This document shows, piece by piece, positions 48,201 to 59,236 of a DNA stretch of 64,000 nt (position 1 is its first letter; every line of letters begins with the position of its first letter). The stretch covers positions 1,501,501-1,565,500 of the forward strand of contig OZ014425.1 of assembly GCA_963965975.1 (NCBI GenBank), in the 5' to 3' direction. Under the pieces are notes generated by a model, which made no database searches, was not told the DNA's origin, and was given only the letters and a program-made list of their open reading frames with translations. The translations under genes and the position numbers were made by a program. The DNA is from Xestospongia bergquistia (Eukaryota > Porifera > Demospongiae > Haplosclerida > Petrosiidae).

Positions 48201-48643
48201 AGACCCATAAATAAAATGTTTGCATCATATTTATTTCTTTATTACTAGTCATGTAGCAAAGCATATGAATATCTTGGATTTATAGCTGAGAAGGAACAAG
48301 CTTATGGTGATGCTGTTAACCATTATAGAAGTGCCTGGCTAAGTGGTCACATGACCAACCCAGCAGTGGGTAAGATGGCGTTACACAATAAATAACACTT
48401 CAGTTATTAAACTATCTTCTCTAATCTTAACATCTAAGTGAAAACATTTGCACACAGACATGGCTACATTTCTTATCTCCTCCTCTTTCTCTTACAGGAT
48501 ATCGTTTGGCTTTCAATCTTTTAAAAGGTCGTCTTTATTTATCATGTATTGACGTCTGTCATGAAGTGCTCGAGAACTATCCCAATTATCCACGTATTAG
48601 AAAAGAAATCCTCGAAAAAGCCCGACAATCTATTCGCATATAA
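42280..48643 (+). CDS. TTC21B: Tetratricopeptide repeat protein 21B (IFT139)
   Basis: The TPR scaffold of the IFT-A complex, needed for retrograde transport in cilia and entry of membrane cargo. About 27 short exons encode roughly 1,300 residues, the usual family length. Exon 1 is MADQETVL, then [20 protein letters not shown] and [18 protein letters not shown]. Repeats of the TPR type run to the end, for example [57 protein letters not shown] and [18 protein letters not shown]. The end reads YEVLENY-like [20 protein letters not shown] and EKARQSIRI, as in TTC21B. Vertebrates have TTC21A and TTC21B; this is probably the single ancestor. It directly follows DYNC2I1 in the same direction. Several introns contain the words CCACACCCAC and TCATGTGA. 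Confidence 0.93.
46673..46741. repeat. 12-bp tandem repeat (GTACAGTCATAG)n
   Basis: About six copies of GTACAGTCATAG, slightly degenerate, in a TTC21B intron. Confidence 0.85.
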
Positions 48644-48834
48644 CAACTGTATATTGACAGGCACAGATCATCACTTAACATAATTATTATAGGCTCCAAA
48701 TTATATTAATAATAATAGATAATAGTATAAAAATGAAATTTTAAACTGGAGAAAAAACAATGCAAAGTTTCAGTAAGATTAAAATATTGATAAACACATT
48801 CTTTAGTCGTTGTCCGTTAGCTAAATAGATGCAT

Positions 48835-49284
48835 TCACTTCGAGACTGGTATAGGCATTGGTTTAAGAACTGGACGACTGTCAGAGTTTCCAATATGTTT
48901 GTACATGTCTTCTGGATCGACGCAGAATCTGTAGAGATATCGTTCGCCTCCCATCTTTTTCAAGATCCCTCTGTCAGAATAATAGCGAAGAGATTGACTA
49001 AGACGCTCAGGTGTCATGTTTGCTCTGTGTTTTATGTTCCCCCACCATATGGCGATTGCTTCAGGGTCGAGAAGATGAAATTCCAACTCTTGACGATTAT
49101 TAGTCCATTCTATAAGCTCCCCGTATCTTTTCTCAGGATCCTCAAGCAATGCATAGAGAAACTGCCATAGTTGCATGCCTCCTTTCCTCTGTGGCATTCT
49201 ATTGTCTTTCTCACTTTCTTCAACATCTTCTGGATCATGTTCCAAGACACTAGGCTTAATATCATCAGTAGCTGCAGCAGCCAT
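48835..49284 (-). CDS. Short ETS-domain transcription factor, PEA3-like
   Basis: An ETS DNA-binding domain in a protein of about 149 residues from the ATG at 49284. The domain runs from GGMQLWQFLYALLEDPE through EWTNNRQELEFHLLDPEAIA to IWWGNIKHRANMTPERLSQS and LRYYSDRGILKKMGGERYLY. The DNA-recognition helix retains the two arginines (SLRYY preceded by LSQ), and RFCVDPEDMY matches the PEA3/ERG type C-terminal strand. The closest recognised group is PEA3 (ETV1/4/5), though with changes (NIKHRANM). Only 50 acidic residues precede the domain, so no activation domain is visible. An ideal splice acceptor (TTATTATTTTCAG) lies 36 bp upstream of the ATG, so a 5' exon may exist. A TTATATAA box at 49361-49368 could instead give it its own promoter inside the 132-bp gap to the decarboxylase gene. 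Confidence 0.85.
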   Translation of the reverse strand: MAAAATDDIKPSVLEHDPEDVEESEKDNRMPQRKGGMQLWQFLYALLEDPEKRYGELIEWTNNRQELEFHLLDPEAIAIWWGNIKHRANMTPERLSQSLRYYSDRGILKKMGGERYLYRFCVDPEDMYKHIGNSDSRPVLKPMPIPVSK

Positions 49285-49416
49285 GACCTTTTGGTTAATG
49301 ACTTCCTTGGGATCTCTGAAAATAATAATTATTAAGAATTTCAAAAACAGCTAACAGACATTATATAAACATGTATAATATATATTATATCTCAGTGGTC
49401 CGAGGATAACTTCAGT

Positions 49417-51956
49417 TCATAGATCTTTGCCAAGACGCTCAATTTCACTTAAAAGAAAATCCATATCACTTTCTTTTCCTTGAGGAGCAGTACATACCAT
49501 CCGAAAGAAATTAGGATATGAGTCTATAATATATCAAATGACAGAGCTAGATAGCTGACAATTGTACTTTCCTTACCAAGGGGTTGATATCCAAGCATTA
49601 GAGTACCTTCTTGCATTAGTCTAGCTTTAATAACAGGTGCTATATGATTTAGTCGTGTATTCCTCTCCTGTGAGTCACTACAGCCTTGTAGACTTGGAGG
49701 GATATACCAAAAGCAGACGTTAGTATATTCTGGCTCCTACAGAATAAATACAGCTGTTACTTGGCTAAGGCAGTCATTTTAACTAACAAATATCAGTTCA
49801 AAGCTCTTGTGTTCTTTAATTCTTTGAGCCAAATATCTTGAAAAGTACAAAATATAATGAACACAATATAAACTCGTTTACTTTGCTAATACAATGGAAT
49901 TATCCACTTGTCTTGCAAAACCTTTCCTTCCCTAATAGAACAGATCAGATAATATATCAATATATTATATAATGTACTTTTGCTTTCCACATTAACCAAA
50001 GTTTGAACACATCATTAACTCGTCCACATTGTATAGATTTGTCACCAGTATCATAACTAGTATCATAATTTTGTTTGTCCTTTTGAAAGAGGTAACTAGC
50101 TTTTGTTGAATTGCAAGATGCCAACAGACCCTAAGAGAATAATTAAAAAAAAAAAGAGGGAAAAGATCATAATTACCTTTCGTTTAAGAACAATAGCTGA
50201 ACATTGTTGAGGGACTACTGTCGTCTTGTGAAAATCCCATGTAATCGAGTCAGCTCTACAATATAATATACTCAGCAACAAAGAAATGATGAGATTACCT
50301 CTCTGAATTTGCCATAAGATGTCTGTGTTTTTCAGAAATCAGGCAAACACCTCCAAACGCAGCCTGTTATAAAAAAATTAAGTTCCATTCACTCTTATCT
50401 TCTCTTTCTCTCTCTTACATCAATGTGTAGCCACAAATCATGTTTTTTACAGACATCAGCAATTGGACCAATAGGATCATAAGCTCCAATTACAGTTGTA
50501 CCAGAAGTAGCGACAACAGCAAATGGGGCAAACCCCTATTTTTTCAATCATAATTATGTCAATTGAAATCAGTGCTAACTTTTTCTTTAGCTTCCTCAAT
50601 TTTTCTATCTAAATCCACTGGGTCCATTTTTCCTCTATCACAAACAAGACAACATTACTAGTGTATGACATCATTACTAACTTGTCATCGCATTTAACAG
50701 CAATAACACTTTCTGTACCTAGTCCTAATATAATTGCTGATTTCTTGTTAGAGTAATGACTCTAAGAATCAAAGATGGATTAACAGAAGCATTCTTTTTT
50801 ACACATACATGTTCGGAAGCAAAGAATACTAATGTTGGTAAGTGTTGTATACCACGTTCCTTTGATTCAGGATATTTATAATAACGTGCCATCATTAAAC
50901 CATATGTATTTGCTATAGACCCACCTAAGAAACAAAACAGTTATGTTTAAATTTAAATAAAAAATTAAATCTAAGACATGTTGGTTTAAAAATTAAATTT
51001 CATTCATATTCATTACACATCTAAATCTAAGACATGTTGGCTTAACAACTCATTACACACTAGAATATTCCACTTACTACACATTACTACACTATAATCT
51101 TTCTTCTAAAGACAATTTGTTATAAGGACATACTTAGAACCAAACAGATGCTTTTCTAGGTCATTTCATAGATACAATACCTGGTGTGAAAATACCATCT
51201 CCATCACCATTTGGCCATCCTACAAGTTCTCTCATCTTCTTGAGTATATATGCCTCCATGACAGTAAAAACAGGAGCCATTTCAAATGTATACATCAATG
51301 TATGAACAGTAGAGGTCAACATTTGACCTAACAGTCCGACTTGATCTACACCACCAGTAAATAACTGGTTAAAACAATAGGGGTGAGCTAAAAGAAAAAA
51401 AAAGCAAAATTGTTTCTAATAAACAATTGATGTGATTAGATAAAATGATTATAACAAAATAACTATAACAATCTATTTTTGACAGCTGCATGTAACAAAG
51501 GTCATAGTGAACTAATTAGTATTGTTTAATTAATATAATAATCAGTGCTTTGGAGTAATTATAGCCATAATATTATGCAAGAGAAAAAGCAAATTTTAAA
51601 AAAGATTTGATTCTTAACAGTTTATATTTTGATATGTAAATAAATGATAAACTCAATGTTAACACTATCAGTACAAACATCTCTGGGAAGTAGTGGTAAT
51701 ATAGGTTGTACTTACCTGTATGAACTGAGTATTTCAAGACACTTTTACATTGTTCTATAATATCTTCTTCCTTGATCCCTTCCTCTGGTAAAGAGAGGTC
51801 AACCAGCTGACTAATTTCATGTGGTTGATGGAATTCCAGTACTTTGCTGTTTCTATCTTGATATTGGTGCAGATAGTCTTTAACTAGAACTGTCACAGCA
51901 TCAAAGAGACTAGATAGATCTCTAGTGTAGCCATAACTACCTTCTTGGTTGGCCAT
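49417..51956 (-). CDS. PLP-dependent decarboxylase, GAD/CSAD/GADL1 family
   Basis: A group II PLP decarboxylase of about 490 residues in some 13 exons. Such enzymes make GABA from glutamate (GAD), or hypotaurine or beta-alanine from cysteine sulfinate or aspartate (CSAD, GADL1). Motifs in order: [96 protein letters not shown] with the PLP-ring aspartate; [20 protein letters not shown] with the Schiff-base lysine; and [20 protein letters not shown] with [10 protein letters not shown]. The C-terminus is [20 protein letters not shown]. The usual NPHK around the lysine reads DFHK here. There is no GAD65-type palmitoylated N-terminus. Substrate cannot be set from sequence by eye. Start at 51956: [18 protein letters not shown]. 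Confidence 0.9.
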
Positions 51957-52141
51957 TTTTACTATGAGGAAAAGTGTAGGTTAATGACTTAACAGTTAGG
52001 CTATGAATATTATTACAACGTTTTAATAAAAATAATAAAATTTTAATAAATTTTTTTCACATAAAGACTTAACCATTTTAGGAAGTACTATGACGCACAC
52101 ATACAGTTCTTAATTAAGTAACATAATTCTATGAATTATGA

Positions 52142-55100
52142 TCAGGAATATTCTTCTTCTGAGCTTTCATTGTAAGCAATATGACGTAGGTCAGCCATAC
52201 GAACTTCATGGGATAAATTAGAATCAACAGAGTGAGAGGGAGAAGGAGGAAATTGTGAGGGAAGGTGAAGTGGAGGTGAAGATATAGCAGGTAGATGATG
52301 TCTTCCCATCAAACTCTCATTGTCTGAACTACGTCCTGTTAAAATAAATACCAGTAGCTAATTGTTATGTATTCTAAATAAATTATATTCTAAATTGGTT
52401 TGAAAAGAATGATGCAGTAGGATATTCCCAGAATGGAGGGTTTAGGGGAAAGACCCTTGAGTTTTGAGAAGGCTAATTATGTGGGAGTTTGCTGACTTAA
52501 TTTAGTCTTTTCCCCAGTTGTGATAGGCTGGACTAGACATAATTAATGTAAGTAGACTAAACTGATATGTCTGCTGTAACCATGATTAGAGTACTTACCA
52601 TTTGATGGTATCCTAGCATGATGAGCGTGTCGATGTGGAACAGGGCCATTCATAGGACCATGACCGCGTGACCTTCTACTAACTACACTTCTCATGTCGT
52701 CGTCATCCATAGTAGGCCCATAATAAAATGGAGGGACTTGTGATGGATGTTCAGGAACATATTGCTGTTGGTAGGGATCCATCAAAGGAGATGGAGCATT
52801 GTGATGAGGTGTACTAGCATAGACAGGTGATGCTAAATGTGTCATACTACCTACAGGAGTTGGGTGCATACCATTGGCCGAGGGTGTCCTACTCAGGTGG
52901 GTAGTGCTTCCTCTAGGCATAGCATTAGCTGATGAGGCTCTACTCAAGTGTGCTGTACTGACTGGATGAGGTGGTGGTAGGTGCATGGCACTGCCTGGAA
53001 TGTAATTAGGAAGATATTGTGATGTTGCAGGAGGTGGAAGAGAAGGGAGTGGTCGATTAGCTGGATGTATGCTCTTCATTTGTTTCTCACGATATTTGCT
53101 AACCTGTGTATGTCATGTGACAATAATGTAAGTGTATATGAGGAATTGTTTACCATCTTTTTAAGACGGGGCTTAATAGCTAATTCTTCTGCCATGTTAT
53201 TGGATGAATCTCGAAGTATAGTATTCACTGGAATACCTCGACAACTCTACATGGAGGGAGGGAGAGAGAGAGAGAGTAAGTTTTCAACAACCAACATTAA
53301 AATAACTTACAAATAAGGCAGTAGCACAATTTTTCAAATTCATCTGACACGCCAAATGTAAAGCACTGTGACCATTTTTGTCTTGTAAATTTGTCACTTT
53401 TGGATCAGCCATAAGCAACAGAGGAATCACCTTGTGTTGGTTACCCTCAACTGCACGATGAAGCGCCGTGCGTCGATCTCTAATATTAACCAAACAAACC
53501 ACACCTACACAAAACAGCACAAACAATCTAAACAGATATTTGCAGAATTCCATTACCTGACTGGGTACAAGGTCCATGTAGAGTAACAATATCCTGTTGC
53601 AATCTAGAATCATCAACAGCAACACCTTGACCAAGATAAATGTACTCCCCACTAATAGAGCGATCGTCATCACTACTATTATCAGTAATAGAGTTAGGAT
53701 GATACATATGTTCAAATTGACTAAAGCTACTTGTCAACTGTTTTTTACTAAAAGAGAAATACCAAAAATATATAATGTAGTACACTTATTAGGGTATTAT
53801 ACCTTCTAATGATTTGAGGATCCATAGCTGTGTGCGGACGAGGACATTCTCCAATAGATTCTTGTCGTCTAAAACAACCATAGGGTGTTTCAGACTGAAG
53901 ACTCTCTTCAAATGATGAATTGTAACCACTTCTTCGTCTAAAAAGATTAAACAAATTAGTATTGGATAGAGTAATAACACAATGTGTACCTTCTATGATG
54001 CTTAGGTAAGTTTCTGGACGTCCAGTTAATTTTCATATCTGCTGTGAAAAAACGAGCTGATTGTAACAAGAACTCTACGACATCTGGTTTTGCGTAACGT
54101 GCTGCTACCATTAATGCGGTATCTCCATGTCCATCTCGAAGGTTGAAGTCACTTGGTCCCTAAAGGACACAATATATTAAAGACATAAACATTACTCAGT
54201 ACCTTCCATAAGGATCTGAATTCTTTCAATGTTTTTTGCTCTTGTAAAGCTTTTACAATTCTGTTTGAGGAAAGTATCTTTATTATATTAAAGAAGGTGT
54301 GATAAGTATTGTGTGATGTGTTCTGCTCCTATTTCTAACTGACCTGTCCATTTGTTCTTTACGTCTGCTCTCTAGTAGAAATTGGATGCCACAAAAAGCA
54401 GGACAACTCAACAATTGTCCGTTGGAATCAGGAAGTGTGGTGACAGCTCCATTATCCAACAGTAACCTAGTAAAATCGTTCATACCATGTGTGTGCGTGT
54501 GTGATGGACACTCACTGAACTACTTTCATGTAACCTTGAGAAACAGCTAACTCTAGCGGTGTCACCCCCATTGCATTTTTCTCATTGACACTCAAATAAG
54601 TTTTGTTAGGATCAACAGTCTGTCCTTGAGTTGGATGACAAAACTTTAGGAGAAATCTACAAATTACTTTGCCATTAAATAGAGAGGGTAAGGATGAGAG
54701 AACTAACTTGACGATTTCTTCGTGTCCTCCTCTTGCTGCTTGATGTAAAGGTGTGGACAAATTGAGTCGATGATATCGTACAACATTACCACCATGCTGT
54801 ATAAAATAAAATGTAAAAATTTACACATACCTTTCATCTTAGCTGATATTATGACAGTAACACACATCCATTGACAAATAAATACCTCATATAACATTTT
54901 GACTACTTCAATATACCCTAATCCAGCTGCTATATAAAGTGGCCATTCTGACATCTCGTTCTATTGTAAGTACATTCAACAATAGACACATCAAGTAGAT
55001 ATACTCACAGTAGGATTGACATCATCTCCATTCTCTACTAGTTGATACAGAAGATTTTTGTCTCCTGTACCAGCTACTTCAAACAAAACTGGATTGACAA

Positions 55101-58100
55101 TCTCCTGCTGTCGTCTGTCAAAAAACAATACAAATCATAGACTTTGTACTTAATGGAATTGCAAGCACAATAAAAGCTTGTACCTAAGGTCAAAGGTCTA
55201 TTAGGAACATCTCATACAAGATGACCTACTAAAGGTGACCTACTGGATCATACCATATCATAATGGCTATTATAGTACAAGTTAATTAAATTCAATACTC
55301 TTAATTTCATTAGTCAATTATGAGTTATTACTAACTTTTGCATGGCATCATTGAGAACTTTGACAATATCCATACGTCCATTTGCCTCCGCAAGTCTTGA
55401 GGCCAACTGTAGTCCAGTCAACCCTTTTGAATGTGAGACTAAGATCCTCACACATTCTTTATGACCTCTAGCAGCTGCATAATGTATAGGCAACCAGCTT
55501 TGGTTATCTTCAATGGCGGGATGGGCTCCAGAACTAGAGAGGGAAAACAAGAGTCTTATCTTCTATGTTAATAATATGTCTTACTCGAGTAAAAGACGCA
55601 GACAGTCACCATATCCATTTTCTGCTGCCATTGTTACTGCAGTTTTAAGAGTTTGTTCATTGAGTGGTGGTATAATTGGTGAGCCAACGTTTTCATTGAA
55701 GACAGGTTCAGGTGGCTATGAAGGAGACATACAGTGTTAGCATGTTAAGGTAACTAGCTGACTCATTGCGTGACATTACATGTAACAAATTTGACAGCAT
55801 GTTTACAAATAATTTAATATGGTGTTTACAAGGAAACAGCTTATGTTAGCAGAATTTTTTTCCAATAATTATTCTCACCTTCGTTTGTCTAAAATCAATA
55901 GGGCAACCTGTTGTGTTAAGAAGTGCTCTTACAGTTGGTAATTGATTACCAAGGACAGCCTTCATCAACAGAGTGAAACCATCCTTAGTGATCAGATAAA
56001 TATCAGTAGAACTCAATTCACTAACATTTAACGTGCCCTGAAATACAAACAGTATTGTATAACTGCTTTTACCATAAGCTATAAACTTACTTCTGCAGCA
56101 TTTTGAGCCAGTGTTTGAGTTCTCTCATTAATATGGTGAATAAGAACACGATAGCATTCTACATTTCCACTTCGCTGAGCCAGATAACTTGGAACACATT
56201 TAGTGGAATCTTCCTGATTAGGATCAGCACCTCTTTCCAAGAGAATGCTAAAAAAACAATTAACACTAAATGAAAATTCTTGATAAAATAAATTCATTAG
56301 TTCAATTATCTTTACAATAACTACCTAAAAATTGATTAAAAAAACATTATATTAATTACCTGAGTAGTTGAGGATGGTCATGATATGAGGCATAATGTAA
56401 TGATGTCCAACTCAACAGACCATCTGTGCTGTTCACACCTGCTCCAAACACACATACCAACAATTCTACTATTTTCTCGTTGCCTATCTTTGCAGCAAGA
56501 CACAAAGGAGTAAGCCCCAGTTCATTAGTGATTTTAATATCCCCTTGACGTGTATTCACGAGATAAAATAATTGAGGCAAACAAGAAAGGCCTAAAAAGA
56601 GAAGATGAAGAGAGAGAGAGAGAGAGTGTGTTATGTACCTCCTTGAACTGCTACATGTACTAATGTGTTGCCTTCATCATCTTTTTCTTTATTGACATCA
56701 AATGTGTACATCTGTGGAGAAATCAATGGTCAAGAAGTCATGTGATTGCAATGATACCTGTAACATTATGACCATCTCATAGAGACCTTCTGGAGTAGAT
56801 GCATGATAGAATATTTGATTTTTAATATCTTTAGTAAGTGGCAAACCAGTAGGCTATAGGAAGGAAGGGAGAGAGAGAAAGAGAGGAGGATCAGAATAGA
56901 TGTTCAGTGAAAAACTTACAGGATTTTTGCTAAATAGTTTACTGCTTAGTCCTTTGATCTGTTTGCGAATTGTTTTACGAGAGTCAGGAGAGAAGCATAC
57001 AGACAGGGGATCTCGGTCTTAAAGAGAGAAGATTTTGAGGAAGGGAGGAGATGTGAGTAAGGAAGACATTCAACAAATAGTACAAATGACCTTGTCTTAT
57101 AAAAATGCAGAGTGCTAGTTAGCTAAAATAACAACATTGTTTCTATTTCAACTGAACTGTTGTAATAATAACAGATCAGCAGTACATGTAACACATGACA
57201 GTTAGTGTCAGTTTAATATATAACATACATACAATATATAACATACACACAATATATAACATACACATAATATATAACATACACACAATATATAACATAC
57301 ACATAATATATAACATACACATAATATATAACATACACATAATATATAACATACACAATATATAACATACACACAATATATAACATACATACAATATATA
57401 ACATACACATAATATATAACATACATACAATATATAACATACACATAATATATAACATACACATAATATATAACATACATACAATATATAACATACACAA
57501 TATATAACATACACAATATATAACATACACAATATATAACATACACACAATATATAACATACACAATATATAACATACACAATATATAACATACACAATA
57601 TATAACATACACACAATATATAACATACACACAATATATAACACACACACAATATATAACATACATGTACAGCTAATGAGTGCATTGTTGTTGTGTCTAA
57701 TGACTATGCCACTGGAAAACTATAACTACTTTGCTATCAGTTTAATGATTGATTTGTTGTACCTCTGTTAATTTTATTATTATTCAAATATTGGTCAATA
57801 CTTTGCCTGCAGTGTAATTGTAATTATGACTGATTTGTGGTATGATCTCGTATCAGGAGATCACCAAGTGTACAATATTGGTCAAAACATTCAAAAGAAA
57901 GAGGCTTCTGTTTATAAATAGTACATTACATTCAATCTTGAAGTCAGATTATAAAGGTATCATGTTTCACTGGATAGTAGTAGCAAGGATGGCTTGGACT
58001 ATCCTACCTTCTCTACCACCCCTAGATACTAGTAGTACTTTCTTGGTAATATCAAAGCTGGTGTTTCTGAGTGTTTCAGGTTACAGGCTCATGTAACAGC

Positions 58101-58444
58101 TGAAAGACTTTTCAATCAGTCAATCAGTTATCTAAATTACATCATAGATGAATAACTATCATTATTTGGTAATCTATTAGTTTTTTTTCTTTTTCTACTT
58201 CATAATTATAATTCTTTGTCATTTGAGAGTTGACAAATTAAATTAAAGACTCTATACTGTTTGTGGCATCTTTTTGTGATAATATATTATTAGCTTTAAT
58301 TCCTCACCATGACTATCTTTGGTTGTCCATAAACCATTTTGTGGAATATGCTTTATAAGCAGCTGGATACTACCCTCTGAGTTTAGTGCACAAACTAAAT
58401 GAGCTAATGTGACATTACCAGGAAATCTTGAGTTGAAAAAGAGG

Positions 58445-58496
<52 letters not shown>

Positions 58497-58829
58497 CATT
58501 AATATGTATAACAAATTCAATTACATGTGCTCCCAGGTGAGTAATCTTTCATTGAGCAAAGCTTCAAATGGTGCTAAGCTTTGACTAGTCAGTAAGAGCT
58601 TTACAACATCATATCTGGTCCCCTCCATACCATTCATTTGATAGAGCTCTACAAAAGCTCGTTCATTTGGCCACAAACTGCGAAAGGGGATCACAGCACT
58701 GTCCACAGTAAAAGGATGTGATGCTAGTTTATTACCCCAGAATACATTGCAGACTGTTAGCCATGGGTTATGCACCAACGACTGGTCTAGAGTATCAGAT
58801 CCTCCTGGTGGTCGTGGTGGCTCTGACAT
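52142..58829 (-). CDS. Large ankyrin-repeat protein with proline/histidine-rich C-terminus
   Basis: A gene of 20 or more exons with at least ten ankyrin-type repeats, probably a cytoplasmic scaffold. The N-terminus (MSEPPRPPGGSDTLDQ, then FVELYQMNGMEGTRYDVVKL) is not recognised. Ankyrin units include GNTLVHVAVQG, LGLTPLCLAAKIGNEKIVEL, SWTSLHYASYHDHPQLLR, WLPIHYAAARGHKECVRILV, SEWPLYIAAGLGYIEVVKML, STPLHQAARGGHEEIVK, GVTPLELAVSQGYMKVVQLL, GDTALMVAARYAKPDVVEFL, RRTALHRAVEGNQHKVIPLL and HSALHLACQMNLKNCATALF. A Ser/Asp-rich linker sits between the last two groups. The tail has PLPSLPPPATSQYLPNYIPG, His-rich RHAHHARIPS and a final NESSEEEYS. No kinase, SOCS, death, or membrane segment is seen. I cannot name an orthologue. 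One intron holds a 450-bp minisatellite. Exon order rests on in-frame joins at GT/AG and is good in the ankyrin part, weaker near 53.4-53.8 kb. Confidence 0.8.
57211..57668. repeat. 18-bp AT-rich minisatellite, about 25 copies
   Basis: Tandem ATATATAACATACACACA units (14-18 bp variants) in an intron of the ankyrin gene. Because the unit lengths keep several frames open, long spurious frames with Tyr-Ile-Cys-Val repeats appear on the minus strand. Confidence 0.95.
58450..58493. repeat. (TA)n(GA)n microsatellite
   Basis: A TATATA run followed by GAGAGA in an ankyrin-gene intron. Confidence 0.9.
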
Positions 58830-59236
58830 TATTTAGCGAGATCATGTATAGTGGATCTTTAAGAAGAAAGAGGAGAGTAGTTATAGATATAGACTGTTAC
58901 ACAATACAGACACTAACAAGTTTTAAGCTTACTTATTGGCGGACGCAGAGCTTCTTGTTAAACTAATCGAGCAGTACGGGTTAGATTCAGACGAAATAGT
59001 TACTTAACTGGCTTTGAGAAGCCTTTGATGGCAGCTCTGAACATCAGGTGATTGTAAAGCGTATTTTCTTGTTTATATTATTCATAAGTATGGATGTGGG
59101 CAGGCAACCACAATAAAAATAATATTCCATATTGGTTAATAACACTATTAACATAATTACTTGACATATAACAGTCACACAAAACTTCACTTAACATTCT
59201 TTTGGCAATCACCTAGGTAACTAAAAGTACTCATCA
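58830..59236. other. Intergenic space between ankyrin gene start and AARSD1 stop
   Basis: About 400 bp, expected to hold the ankyrin gene promoter and AARSD1 3' UTR. I see no further gene or clear element. Confidence 0.5.

Noticed and set aside
48829-49170. Plus-strand frame of 113 residues downstream of TTC21B
   Set aside because: Antisense to the ETS domain exon.
57176-57685. Three overlapping minus-strand reading frames of about 150 residues rich in Tyr-Ile-Cys-Val
   Set aside because: They are translations of the 18-bp AT-rich minisatellite inside an ankyrin-gene intron; the frames stay open only because no unit contains a stop.
57842-58096. 84-residue plus-strand frame in the ankyrin intron
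   Set aside because: No domain or family match visible and no splice context; likely chance.
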